DNA of 20,705 nucleotides from Mariprofundaceae bacterium (GCA_030950825.1 JAUZQT010000002.1:1-20705), one strand, 5' to 3'; shown: positions 1 to 8,477, counted from the first letter of the stretch. The notes: generated by a model not told the origin, from the letters alone. Numbers and translations: made by a program.

Positions 1-71
1 TCATATCACAATTAGATATTCACCCAGTCACTATGCTCTTCTGATGTTAAAATGAGCTTCAAAATTGCCTA

Positions 72-147
72 GAATGCTTGTTCTGCGGAGCCGCACGTCG
101 CCCTTCCTCGAATGAGGGAGGCGTGCGGCTTTGCAGAATTAGCATTC
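72..147 (+). repeat. Long imperfect palindrome (about 33-bp stem)
   Basis: The arms 72-105 and 114-147 pair almost throughout: GAATGC with GCATTC at the outside, TTCTGC with GCAGAA, then GCCGCACG with TGCGGC and flanking bases. The loop is GAAT-like near 110-113. Only positions 79/140 and 100/119 fail to pair. Five other imperfect pairs are G-U if the plus strand is transcribed. No T-run follows on either strand, so it does not look like a standard intrinsic terminator. It could be a dispersed palindromic element or a structured RNA. It lies downstream of the minus-strand rhuM gene, in an accessory region. Confidence 0.7.
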
Positions 148-257
148 GACAGCTTGTTTTGTGGTGAGTCATTGAGCTTGCTTATCCCCCTATGAATTTT
201 GCCTACCCATTTAGAATTTGAAAGAGCCATATTTTGTTCATCTTTTCATCAAACATG

Positions 258-1310
258 TCATAACTTCTTTTTTAACTTTTCTTCCAAGCGCAGAATATCA
301 CGATCAAAATCACTGTTAAAAAGCCTATCCTGAACGATGCGATATTTTTCAAATTCACTTTTAGCATGAGCCTTGGCAATCTCTGCTGTTACCTTTCCTG
401 CATGTTGTAATATTTCTCGATCTGCTGCCTCCATAAAGCGGTTAAGGCGTATTTCCCAATCTTGCATCGTCATTGGAATATTTCGAAGTGCCATATCTTC
501 CGCCAAATCCAAGTAAGCAGATACCAAGCGCTGCAATTGTGCCATTTCACGTTCAGTTAAATAGTTCTTGGCAATGCTAACGTCAAATTTCTGAATCTTT
601 CCTTTCGGCGCATCTTTCCATGAAGTCAGCCCCATGTGCTCTTTTTGAGCATCAGCACGATGGCATATCATTTCAGCAGCTGTGCGACCATGAATGGCCC
701 AGTGAAACTTGTTTTGTACGCTCGAAAAAAAGCGTTTGGTCGCTTGAGCCGTTAGATCATAATCAATCGATGTTGCATAAATATCCGTAATTTTTTGGTA
801 AAACTTTCGCTCACTTAGACGAATCTCCCGAATGCGTTGCAACTGCTCTTCAAAATATTGTTTACCAAGAATTGAGCCATCATGTTTTAAGCGTTCATCA
901 TCCATGGCATAGCCCTTGATGGTGAAATCCTTAATAAAATTCGTGGCCCACTTTCGGAATTGCACAGCGCGTTCGGAATTGACCTTATAACCAACGGCGA
1001 TGACAGCCGTCAGATTATAATGCTTGGTATGATATTTTTTTTCGTCAGCGGCAGTTATTCGAAATTTTCGAATAACTGAATGCTCTTGCAATTCGCTATC
1101 TGCAAACATCTTCTTCAAATGATAATTAATGGTATGGGTTTCAACATTATAAAGCAGACCCATCATTTTTTGCGTTAACCATACATTCTCATCAGCATAA
1201 ACAGTTTCAACACTGCTTTCACCGCTTGCCGCAATAAAAGTCAAATATTCTGCTGCCGATGAACGAGCGATGGTGACTTCCTTTTTGCCTTTTCCTTTTT
1301 GAATACTCAT
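258..1310 (-). CDS. rhuM: RhuM family protein
   Basis: This 350-aa protein matches the RhuM family, named from a Salmonella pathogenicity-island gene and often found beside restriction-modification genes. Its biochemical role is not established. The family core spans roughly residues 38-145: an N-terminal part resembling a DNA-binding fold (NVWLTQKMMGLLYNVETHTI, then the YHLKKMF segment) and the segment containing KHYNLTAVIAVGYKVNSERA followed by FRKWAT. The C-terminal half is charged and helical and ends in a lysine-rich tail. The ATG overlaps the stop codon of the upstream 187-aa gene by four bases (ATGA), so the two are probably translationally coupled. I see no frameshift. Family assignment is firm by motif; function is unknown. 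Confidence 0.85.
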   Translation of the reverse strand: MSIQKGKGKKEVTIARSSAAEYLTFIAASGESSVETVYADENVWLTQKMMGLLYNVETHTINYHLKKMFADSELQEHSVIRKFRITAADEKKYHTKHYNLTAVIAVGYKVNSERAVQFRKWATNFIKDFTIKGYAMDDERLKHDGSILGKQYFEEQLQRIREIRLSERKFYQKITDIYATSIDYDLTAQATKRFFSSVQNKFHWAIHGRTAAEMICHRADAQKEHMGLTSWKDAPKGKIQKFDVSIAKNYLTEREMAQLQRLVSAYLDLAEDMALRNIPMTMQDWEIRLNRFMEAADREILQHAGKVTAEIAKAHAKSEFEKYRIVQDRLFNSDFDRDILRLEEKLKKKL

Positions 1311-1870
1311 GCCATTCTCTTTTTTCGTGTTTTCTTTTCTTTGGCAAACAGTGTGTTCTTATCTTGTTCTTCCTGAATTATTTTTTCATAGAGTTTGAAT
1401 AAATACTCCAAACGTTCTTCATCGCTTTCAAACGGTTTAAAGCGATAGCAACGCTCAATAGCCAAGTCATTTTGATGTTGCGCTTTTTCCATGCCAGCCC
1501 AAGGCAAAAAAAAATCGTAATGTTTCGGCAAGTCCATCAGAGCAATATCAAGCTTGTCGTCAGTCTTGGTATCAATGGCCAAAAGTGTTGTATAATCCGT
1601 CACAACCACAAAGCGTTGATCTTGTTTCAACGCATCTTTCAAAGACAAAATCGCAAGGTGTAAATCTTCTTCATACTCTTCTTTGAAAAACAATTTCTTC
1701 TTCCAAGATATTTCGCCAGCTACCTTGGATAAATTAAGGTTCCCTTTCTTTAGCCGAGTGATTGAAGCTTTGGGTAAGCCATACGCCAACAATAAATCAT
1801 AAATAAACGACGCTTTGGAAAAAGAGCTTATGAGCTTTTTTAGATTTGATTCTATTTGAGAAAAATTCAT
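1307..1870 (-). CDS. Stand-alone N-terminal domain of a type IIG-like restriction/methyltransferase enzyme
   Basis: The 187-aa product resembles the first ~150 residues of large (about 1000-aa) class I SAM-dependent DNA methyltransferase/type IIG restriction proteins. The shared segments are IYDLLLAYGLPKASITRLKKG (residues about 23-43), WKKKLFFKEE, VVTDYTTLLAIDTKT and LPKHYDFFLPWAGMEKAQ. No methyltransferase motif (NPPY or FxGxG) is present, so it cannot methylate DNA alone. It ends in a basic tail (EKKTRKKRMA) and overlaps rhuM. Upstream is GAGAAG eight or so bases before the ATG, a plausible ribosome site. The gene starts only 18 bases after the mdh stop. It may be a remnant left by deletion or a genuine small partner protein. 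Family match is from memory of the domain, not a search. Confidence 0.6.
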   Translation of the reverse strand: MNFSQIESNLKKLISSFSKASFIYDLLLAYGLPKASITRLKKGNLNLSKVAGEISWKKKLFFKEEYEEDLHLAILSLKDALKQDQRFVVVTDYTTLLAIDTKTDDKLDIALMDLPKHYDFFLPWAGMEKAQHQNDLAIERCYRFKPFESDEERLEYLFKLYEKIIQEEQDKNTLFAKEKKTRKKRMA

Positions 1871-1888
1871 TTCAGCTACTTCTCAGTT

Positions 1889-2866
1889 TTAAAACACACC
1901 CAAGCCATCCACTTGTTTGACCAGTTCTTTCACAGACTCTAATGATGCGGCCATAGCAGCTTTTTCAGTAGCCGTTAAATCCAATTCCACCACCGACTGC
2001 AAACCTCCACCACCCAAACGGCAAGGCACGCCCATATAATAACCATCCACACCGTACTCACCATCCAGATAGGCAGCACATGGCAATACACGCCTTTTGT
2101 CTTTTAAAATAGCGGTTGCCATTTCAACCACGGCAGCGCCAGGTGCATAAAAAGCCGAACCTGTTTTGAGTAACTGCACAATTTCCGCGCCACCTTGTGC
2201 CGTGCGTTCACAAATAGCAGTAATATCTTCCTTGCACATCATTTCAGTAATCGGAACACCTGCCACTGTGGCGTAGCGGGGCAATGGAACCATCGTATCA
2301 CCATGGCCTCCCAATACAAAGGCAGTCACATCTGTGATTGAAACGCGTAATTTTTCAGCGATAAATGAGCGCATACGCGCTGAGTCCAATACACCAGCCA
2401 TGCCAATGACCCGCTCTCTGGGAAAGCCTGAAACCTGCTTGGCTGTGTATACCATGGCATCCAATGGATTGGTAACCACAAGAATGACACAGTCAGGCGA
2501 TTGCGCTACTACCTTTCGTGTTACATCAGCAATAATTTTTACATTCGTTGCCAATAAATCATCACGCGACATACCAGGCCTTCGGGCAATTCCCGCCGTA
2601 ATAATCACCAGATCCGAATCTGCGGTGTCCTGATAGTGCTGCGTACCTGTAATCTGTGCATCATAACCCAAAATAGGAGAGGCTTCATACATATCCAACG
2701 CTTTACCTTGCGGTATACCATCGACCACATCCAGTAGCACAACATCACCCAATTCACGCTGTGCAGCCAGAAATGCGGCTGTTGCCCCTACATTGCCAGA
2801 ACCAACAACAGTAACTTTTTTACGCTTAAAATACTTCGTTCTATGAATTCCACTAGACCAACGCAT
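1889..2866 (-). CDS. mdh: Malate dehydrogenase (LDH-like, NAD-dependent)
   Basis: Mdh interconverts malate and oxaloacetate with NAD in the citric acid cycle (cytoplasm). The 325-aa protein has the dinucleotide-binding loop GSGNVGA (22-28), the acidic NAD-ribose ligand D46, the substrate loop AGIARRPGMSR (91-101) with Arg where lactate dehydrogenases have Gln, N133, D161/R164, and the catalytic His in GGHGDTMVPL (H188). This is the lactate-dehydrogenase-like MDH group. The protein begins about 15 residues earlier than is usual (family members start near RKKVTVVG). The start is supported by AAGGGAG five bases before the ATG, and no internal Met lies before the NAD loop. It is divergent from cca, and the accessory R-M/rhuM pair follows it closely on the same strand. 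Confidence 0.95.
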   Translation of the reverse strand: MRWSSGIHRTKYFKRKKVTVVGSGNVGATAAFLAAQRELGDVVLLDVVDGIPQGKALDMYEASPILGYDAQITGTQHYQDTADSDLVIITAGIARRPGMSRDDLLATNVKIIADVTRKVVAQSPDCVILVVTNPLDAMVYTAKQVSGFPRERVIGMAGVLDSARMRSFIAEKLRVSITDVTAFVLGGHGDTMVPLPRYATVAGVPITEMMCKEDITAICERTAQGGAEIVQLLKTGSAFYAPGAAVVEMATAILKDKRRVLPCAAYLDGEYGVDGYYMGVPCRLGGGGLQSVVELDLTATEKAAMAASLESVKELVKQVDGLGVF

Positions 2867-2946
2867 ATCAACTCCCTTGTAAATCAGCTGCAGACCAGTG
2901 AGACCATAAGCTTGCTTTTATCGGTTGTCGAATATGAAATGCTGGC
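2867..2946. promoter_or_regulatory. Divergent intergenic region, mdh / cca
   Basis: These 80 bases separate two divergent genes, so promoters for both must lie here or inside the neighbours. The mdh ribosome site (AAGGGAG on the minus strand) is clear. For cca a possible TTGCTT (2912-2917) and TATGAA (2933-2938) pair exists with a 15-base spacer. That would place the transcript start almost at the ATG. I regard this promoter as weak. Confidence 0.3.
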
Positions 2947-4368
2947 ATGATAAAAACTTCCTATCAAAAAACTCGGTGGACAGAAAAGCTACCATCTATC
3001 GTGCATGAGCTATGTCAAAGCATCGCACAAAAAAGCGGCAAAGCATGGCTGGTGGGTGGCAGCGTTCGGGATTTGTGCTTACAACAGTGCATCAACGATT
3101 TTGATCTGGAGGTTTATGGATTAAATGCTAAAAAACTCATCGAAATAGCTCAAAAATTCGGCCATACAGAACAGCTTGGTAAACACTTTGGTGTCATCAA
3201 ATTATGGACTCATGGATATGAGATTGACTTGGCATTGCCACGTATAGAAAAAAAAATAGCCACGGGACATCGTGGTTTTGATGTTCATAGTGACCCTCAA
3301 CTGTCTACAAAAACAGCATCCAAACGCCGTGATTTTACCATCAACGCCATGATGTTTGATCCGCTCACGCTTGAATTATTGGATTTTCACCAAGGTCAAC
3401 AGGATTTGACAAAGGGTGTTTTACGCCATGTTTCGCTAGCCTTTTCTGAAGATCCATTGCGTGTGTTAAGAGCCATGCAGTTTGCCGCCCGCTTCAAATT
3501 TACTTTAGCACCAGAAACAGCCACCTTGTGTCATGCCTTATTGCCCGAGATTGCCAAGCTTCCCGCTTCCCGCGTTTGGTGCGAATGGCAAAAATGGGCG
3601 CATGCTCCCTACCCCTCATTTGGTTTGACTGCGCTCAAGGATAGCGGCTGCCTGCCTGGCCTTTACCCAGCGCTGCAAGCTTTGACAACTTGCCCCCAAG
3701 ATTCCCGCTGGCACCCAGAGGGCAATGTTTGGCTGCATACCCTGCAAGTCTGTGATCAAGCTGCGCTTATCAGCAAGCGTCAAGGCTTAGATAGTGAGAG
3801 CTGCGAGCATTTGATCTTTGCTGCGTTGTGTCATGATCTTGGCAAGCCTGCAACCACCTTCACCGATGCAAATGGCAATATACGTTCCCCCAACCATAGC
3901 GCCGCAGGGCTTAAGCCAAGCCGCGCCTTTCTCGCGCATATTTCAGCACCCAAACGTGTTGCCCAGTACATACAACCCCTTGTACATGATCATATCACCC
4001 ACTTGTGTGGTGCGCCCAGCAGTCGCGCAGTTCGACGTTTGGCACAGCGCCTAGAGCCAGCATCCATTGCCTTATGGGAAATGTTGGTGGAGGCAGATGC
4101 CTCGGGTCGTAGGCCTGCACCTGCTGGTAGACCCGCTTTAAACTGGCTTGAAAAGGCCAAATCGCAGGGCAACCAATGCAAGAAAACACCCGCCATTGTG
4201 CATGGAAGAATGCTTTTGGATATGGGTATGACTTCGGGAGCAAGCATGGGAGTATGCATTAGAGCCGCTTATCAAGCTCAGCTTGATGGTGAATTTCATG
4301 ATATTGCGTCGGCAAAAGCGTGGTTGAATATTTACTTAGAAACCTTATCAAATACCATACAAAAATAA
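2947..4368 (+). CDS. cca: Multifunctional CCA protein (tRNA nucleotidyltransferase with HD domain)
   Basis: This enzyme adds or repairs the 3'-terminal CCA of tRNAs. The 473-aa protein has the class II nucleotidyltransferase head: GGSVRD (37-42), metal-binding DFD (51-53), RRDFTINAM (127-135) and the template helix EDPLRVLRAMQFAARF (168-183). The C-terminal half carries an HD phosphohydrolase domain with H264 (WLHTLQVCD) and HD at 296-297 (LCHDLGKP), as in E. coli-type CCA enzymes with repair/phosphatase activity. Length is in the range for this type (E. coli 412 aa), somewhat long. The ATG at 2947 is the first after an in-frame stop at 2935. I see no Shine-Dalgarno in front of it, so the start is less certain or the message may have a very short leader. 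Confidence 0.93.
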   Translation: MIKTSYQKTRWTEKLPSIVHELCQSIAQKSGKAWLVGGSVRDLCLQQCINDFDLEVYGLNAKKLIEIAQKFGHTEQLGKHFGVIKLWTHGYEIDLALPRIEKKIATGHRGFDVHSDPQLSTKTASKRRDFTINAMMFDPLTLELLDFHQGQQDLTKGVLRHVSLAFSEDPLRVLRAMQFAARFKFTLAPETATLCHALLPEIAKLPASRVWCEWQKWAHAPYPSFGLTALKDSGCLPGLYPALQALTTCPQDSRWHPEGNVWLHTLQVCDQAALISKRQGLDSESCEHLIFAALCHDLGKPATTFTDANGNIRSPNHSAAGLKPSRAFLAHISAPKRVAQYIQPLVHDHITHLCGAPSSRAVRRLAQRLEPASIALWEMLVEADASGRRPAPAGRPALNWLEKAKSQGNQCKKTPAIVHGRMLLDMGMTSGASMGVCIRAAYQAQLDGEFHDIASAKAWLNIYLETLSNTIQK

Positions 4369-4423
4369 TCAGATACTTGTTTTTATTTGATTTTGCAAGC
4401 TATCAGGAAGACGCTTCGCAATT

Positions 4424-5827
4424 ATGACTGTATCCAAATCCACAACATCCAACCTTTTCAACATCAATATGATCAGCAAGTATGACAAAGCTGGGCCACG
4501 TTATACGTCCTATCCAACGGCTCCGATGTTTCACACTGCTATCAATGGTGATGTTTATGCCCAAACCTTAAAAAATGTTGCGCAATCTGATGCCCCATTA
4601 TCATTGTATATCCATATTCCTTTTTGCAATACCGTTTGTTATTACTGTGGTTGTAACAAGATTGTTACTAAGAAATATGAACGCGCTCAACCTTATCTTG
4701 AATTATTACTCCAGGAGGTTGATATGGTCGCGGATGCGATGGGTGACACAAAACGCCTTGTCACTCAGCTGCACTTTGGTGGTGGCACCCCCACCTTTTT
4801 AAATGACCAACAAATGCACCATCTTACGGATCATTTACACAAGCGCTTCAACTTTGTGCCCGATGCACAGGGGGAATATGGCATTGAGATGGATCCGCGC
4901 GAATGCACTGAAACAACTGTCAAAGTGCTGCGTGAATGTGGCTTTAACCGCATGAGCATGGGCGTTCAGGATTTTGATCCTATTGTACAAAAGGCCGTCA
5001 ATCGCATCCAAAGCAAAGAAGAGACATTAAGGGTGCTCAATGATGCGCGCGCCCATGGCTTTACATCCATGAATATTGATTTGATGTATGGACTGCCACA
5101 TCAAACCGTGGAAACGTTTGACCAAACACTCGATAGCATTATTGAATTTTCACCTGATCGTATTGCACTATTTAACTATGCTCATTTGCCCAAAATGTTT
5201 ATGCCACAACGCCGTATTGATGAGGCTGCCATTCCAACACCTCAAACAAAATTGGATATTTTAGAGCATAGCATCAACAAACTTCTTGATGCAGGTTATT
5301 TGTTTATCGGCATGGATCATTTTGCCAAATCCGACGATGAAATGGCTATTGCCCAAGCCAAAGGAAAGTTATATCGAAATTTCCAAGGTTACTCGACACA
5401 TGCCGATTGTGATTTGATTGGTTTGGGGCTAACATCCATTGGATATGTTGGTGGTAATTTCTTTCAGAATGCCAAAGAAATGGATGATTATGAAAAAGAT
5501 ATTGAGGGTCATCACTTTTCTGTTTTCCGTGGTTATGCCCTCACCCCAGAAGACCATCTACGCCGCCATGTTATCATGCGTTTGATGTGTGACTTTTCTT
5601 TGGACTACAAGATCTTTGAATTAGAATACCCTATTGATTTTAAAGCTCATTTTGCTGATGCTTTGGAAGATTTACAAACCATGCAGAATGATCAATTGCT
5701 CGTCCTAAAGGATGATGGAATGGAGGTTTTAACCGCAGGACGCTTGCTTATACGCAATATTGCCATGGCTTTTGATGAGCATTTGCGCAACAAGCAGGGT
5801 GAAACAAATTTTTCAAAGGTTATTTAA
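4424..5827 (+). CDS. hemN: Oxygen-independent coproporphyrinogen III dehydrogenase
   Basis: HemN is a radical-SAM enzyme that oxidatively decarboxylates coproporphyrinogen III to protoporphyrinogen IX without oxygen, in heme synthesis. The 467-aa protein has the characteristic cysteine cluster C68-x3-C72-x2-C75-x-C77 in HIPFCNTVCYYCGCNK, the SAM-binding GGGTP segment (HFGGGTPTF) and the conserved N-terminal RYTSYPTAP segment that separates true HemN from HemW. Length matches E. coli HemN (457 aa). An alternative start at the MISKYDKAGPRYTSYP methionine is possible, since the AGGAAG before 4424 is about 13 bases away. It is followed one base later by a small lipoprotein gene. Presence implies a low-oxygen or facultative lifestyle, but aerobes also carry hemN. 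Confidence 0.95.
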   Translation: MTVSKSTTSNLFNINMISKYDKAGPRYTSYPTAPMFHTAINGDVYAQTLKNVAQSDAPLSLYIHIPFCNTVCYYCGCNKIVTKKYERAQPYLELLLQEVDMVADAMGDTKRLVTQLHFGGGTPTFLNDQQMHHLTDHLHKRFNFVPDAQGEYGIEMDPRECTETTVKVLRECGFNRMSMGVQDFDPIVQKAVNRIQSKEETLRVLNDARAHGFTSMNIDLMYGLPHQTVETFDQTLDSIIEFSPDRIALFNYAHLPKMFMPQRRIDEAAIPTPQTKLDILEHSINKLLDAGYLFIGMDHFAKSDDEMAIAQAKGKLYRNFQGYSTHADCDLIGLGLTSIGYVGGNFFQNAKEMDDYEKDIEGHHFSVFRGYALTPEDHLRRHVIMRLMCDFSLDYKIFELEYPIDFKAHFADALEDLQTMQNDQLLVLKDDGMEVLTAGRLLIRNIAMAFDEHLRNKQGETNFSKVI

Positions 5828-5828
5828 T

Positions 5829-6059
5829 ATGAAACAAAGATTTATATTTGCATTGCTGTTAAGTTTATCACTCTCGGCATGCGCAACAAGCAATGAAACC
5901 CGTGCCGTTCTAACTGGTGTAGCTATTGGTACTGTTTTGGGAACAGTGCTTGCAGATGAGCGAAATAATCAAACAACTACATCAGCCCACCCCAAAACAT
6001 CACACAAACAAACATCGTATAAGCATGCAAAGCACGAAGATAATGATGACGATGATTAA
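5829..6059 (+). CDS. Small lipoprotein with glycine-zipper segment and Asp-rich tail
   Basis: The 76-aa product starts at an ATG one base after the hemN stop, with AAAGG nine bases upstream; an earlier in-frame ATG inside hemN is unlikely. Residues 1-18 form a lipoprotein signal with lipobox LSAC, so Cys18 should be lipidated. Then comes a small-residue segment VLTGVAIGTVLGTVLADE with G-x3-G spacing that could insert in or pack on a membrane, a Thr/Ser/His/Lys-rich linker, and a terminal HEDNDDDD run. I do not recognise a named family. The tight spacing to hemN suggests co-transcription, but a functional link to heme synthesis is unproven. Confidence 0.75.
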   Translation: MKQRFIFALLLSLSLSACATSNETRAVLTGVAIGTVLGTVLADERNNQTTTSAHPKTSHKQTSYKHAKHEDNDDDD

Positions 6060-6126
6060 AAGTGTGTGTATTGCTTAGGCAGCGTAAACCAATGACTTAT
6101 TTATTTACGATGCCTTAGATCAGCAC

Positions 6127-6726
6127 ATGAATGAGCAACAACGCAAACGCATCATCGATAAACATCGCGATAGTCTGACAAGACATGGTTATCACCCCCA
6201 TGCCTTGTATTGGAGCGGGCGCGACATTCAAGAAGTTCGTTTTCAAATGTTGGCCAATATAGGCATCGCAAGTGGTGATTCCGTATTGGATGTTGGCTGT
6301 GGTTTTGGTGATTTTAAATCATGGAGTGAGCAGCAAGACAGTCCACTACAATATACGGGTATTGATTTATCACCTGATTTATTGGCTCAAGCAAAGGGCT
6401 ATCATCAAGACGCTGTGTTTTTTACGGGTGATTTGTTTGATATGAGCTTTGAAAACAAAAGCTTTGATTGGGTGATTCTTTCTGGCGCACTGAATGAACA
6501 ACTACATGATGAGTCGGCCTACGCAAAATCTATTATTGCACGTATGTATCAATTATGCCGCAAAGGCACGGCCTTTAATATGCTTGATGCACGCGCTCTA
6601 ACGACGCATGACTTACACAGTCAGACACCTAAAAACATCCTCATATTTTGTCAGAAATTAAGTCCTAATTGTAGTGTTATTGATGATTATTTGGCCAATG
6701 ATTTTACCATTTATATGATGCGTTAA
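6127..6726 (+). CDS. Class I SAM-dependent methyltransferase
   Basis: The 199-aa protein has a Rossmann-type methyltransferase core: motif I VLDVGCGFGDF (about 53-63), motif II YTGIDLSPDLLAQAK, a motif with GDLFDMSF, and FDWVILSGALNE at the motif IV position. The substrate cannot be named from sequence. The start region RKRIIDKHRDSLTRHGYHPHALYWSG is typical of a subgroup of small proteobacterial methyltransferases found as single genes. There is no strong ribosome site before the ATG at 6127. It lies 67 bases after the small lipoprotein gene on the same strand and could belong to the cca-hemN transcript. Confidence 0.85.
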   Translation: MNEQQRKRIIDKHRDSLTRHGYHPHALYWSGRDIQEVRFQMLANIGIASGDSVLDVGCGFGDFKSWSEQQDSPLQYTGIDLSPDLLAQAKGYHQDAVFFTGDLFDMSFENKSFDWVILSGALNEQLHDESAYAKSIIARMYQLCRKGTAFNMLDARALTTHDLHSQTPKNILIFCQKLSPNCSVIDDYLANDFTIYMMR

Positions 6727-6745
6727 TTTCTATCGGGAAGTCGAC

Positions 6746-6773
6746 TTTAGTGCAGCTGGCAACTTGCACTAAA
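6746..6773. repeat. Perfect 9-bp inverted repeat upstream of pgi
   Basis: TTTAGTGCA (6746-6754) and TGCACTAAA (6765-6773) are exact reverse complements with a 10-base spacer. No T-run follows on either strand, so it is not a clear intrinsic terminator. It lies 46 bases before the pgi ATG, just upstream of a TATACT (6790-6795) that could be a -10 element. It could be an operator or a weak terminator after the methyltransferase gene. Confidence 0.5.
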
Positions 6774-6819
6774 TCCACCAAGCTTCTAGTATACTGGAGC
6801 CGAGGCTAAGGGGTTTATA

Positions 6820-8469
6820 ATGACAACACTGACGGAGTCTTCATCATGGAAGGCGCTGCAAGCGCACTATGAAACGATGAAAAACATCCATATGCGCGAT
6901 TTATTTTCAGAAGATAAGCAGCGTTTTGAACGTTTTTCTCTACAGCTCAATGACTTACTCGTGGATTATTCCAAAAATGTTATAACCGATGAAACAAAGA
7001 GACTTCTCATGGATGTGGCGCGAGAATCTGGTGTGGAAACAATGCGGGAACGTATGTATGCAGGCGATACGATCAACAACACGGAAAATCGTTCGGTTTT
7101 ACATATTGCATTGCGTAATCGCTCGAATCGCCCAATCAAGGTCAATGGCAAAGATGTTATGCCAGAGATCAACAGCGTATTAAATCGAATGCGGGACTTC
7201 ACTGAAAAGGTTCGTAGCGGCGAGTGGAAAGGCTGCACAGGCAAGCCCATTACCGATATTGTCAATATCGGTATTGGCGGCTCTGATTTAGGGCCAGTCA
7301 TGGTATGTGAAGCACTTAAAACTTATGCTAAAGATGATTTGAAAGTGCATTTCGTTTCAAATGTCGATGGCACTCAAATGGTCGAAACCCTAAAGGGGCT
7401 TAGCCGCGAACAAACATTATTCGTTATTGTGTCAAAAACATTTACCACGCAAGAAACCTTAACCAATGCAAAAACTGCCCGCGATTGGTTTTTAACCCGT
7501 GGTGGTAGTAAAGCTGCGGTATCCAAACATTTTGTGGCTGTTTCAACCAATGCCCAAGCCGTTGAGAATTTTGGCATTGATACCGATCATATGTTTGAAT
7601 TCTGGGATTGGGTCGGTGGGCGATATTCTTTGTGGAGTGCTGTAGGTCTTTCGATTGCCTTATACTTGGGAATGGATCACTTTGAGTGTTTGTTGGCAGG
7701 CGCTCATGATATGGACGAGCACTTCCGAACCGAGCCATTAGAAGAAAATATTCCTGTAATATTGGGCGTGCTGGGCGTATGGTACAATAATTTTTGGGAC
7801 GCAGATTCGCATACCATTTTACCATATGACCAATACATGCATCGTTTTTCAGCATATTTTCAACAAGCTGATATGGAAAGCAACGGGAAATCGGTTACCC
7901 GTAATGGTCAGGCTGTTGATTATTCAACAGGCCCAATTATTTGGGGTGAACCAGGTACCAATGGTCAACATGCCTTTTACCAGCTTATTCATCAGGGTAC
8001 AAAACTTGTAACAAGTGATTTTTTAGCTCCAATTGATAGCAAGAACCCCATTGGTCAACATCATGCTATCCTGCTATCAAACTTCTTTGCCCAAACCGAA
8101 GCTTTAATGCTGGGCAAAACAGAAGAAGAGGTTCGCGCTGAATTAGAGACACAGGGGCTAGATAAGGATAGTCTAGAAGACTTGTTACCTCATAAAGTGT
8201 TTGCAGGAAACAAACCATCCAATTCCATTTTATTCCAGCGATTAACGCCGCGCATACTGGGCAGCTTACTATCGATGTATGAGCATAAAATATTTGTGCA
8301 AAGTGTTATTTGGGATGTGAATGCCTATGACCAATGGGGTGTTGAGTTGGGCAAGCAGTTAGCTCGAAAAATTCTTCCTGAACTAATGTTCGATGATGAA
8401 GTGCAAGGCCATGACGTTTCTACCAATGGTTTGATAAACTATTATAAGACACATCGCAAAGAATCATAA
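6820..8469 (+). CDS. pgi: Glucose-6-phosphate isomerase
   Basis: Pgi interconverts glucose 6-phosphate and fructose 6-phosphate (glycolysis/gluconeogenesis, cytoplasm). The 549-aa length equals that of E. coli Pgi. Family signatures are intact: VNIGIGGSDLGP in the N-terminal sugar-phosphate domain, SKTFTTQETLTNA, FWDWVGGRYSLWSA, the catalytic-site segment GEPGTNGQHAFYQLIHQG with Glu and His, and the C-terminal WDVNAYDQWGVELGKQLA with the active-site Lys. The ATG at 6820 has AAGGGG (6808-6813) six bases upstream, so the start is well supported. The gene stands alone between an inverted repeat and the tRNA-Ser promoter. Confidence 0.97.
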   Translation: MTTLTESSSWKALQAHYETMKNIHMRDLFSEDKQRFERFSLQLNDLLVDYSKNVITDETKRLLMDVARESGVETMRERMYAGDTINNTENRSVLHIALRNRSNRPIKVNGKDVMPEINSVLNRMRDFTEKVRSGEWKGCTGKPITDIVNIGIGGSDLGPVMVCEALKTYAKDDLKVHFVSNVDGTQMVETLKGLSREQTLFVIVSKTFTTQETLTNAKTARDWFLTRGGSKAAVSKHFVAVSTNAQAVENFGIDTDHMFEFWDWVGGRYSLWSAVGLSIALYLGMDHFECLLAGAHDMDEHFRTEPLEENIPVILGVLGVWYNNFWDADSHTILPYDQYMHRFSAYFQQADMESNGKSVTRNGQAVDYSTGPIIWGEPGTNGQHAFYQLIHQGTKLVTSDFLAPIDSKNPIGQHHAILLSNFFAQTEALMLGKTEEEVRAELETQGLDKDSLEDLLPHKVFAGNKPSNSILFQRLTPRILGSLLSMYEHKIFVQSVIWDVNAYDQWGVELGKQLARKILPELMFDDEVQGHDVSTNGLINYYKTHRKES

Positions 8470-8477
8470 AGTCGTGC

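Noticed and set aside
69..230. 53-codon minus-strand reading frame (MALSNSKWVG ... SAEQAF) that passes through the long palindrome
   Set aside because: No ribosome site and no family resemblance; much of its sequence is dictated by the palindrome arms.
4385..4410. FNR-like TTGAT half-site before hemN
   Set aside because: The second half-site (ATCAA at four bases) is absent; only a distant ATCAG exists.
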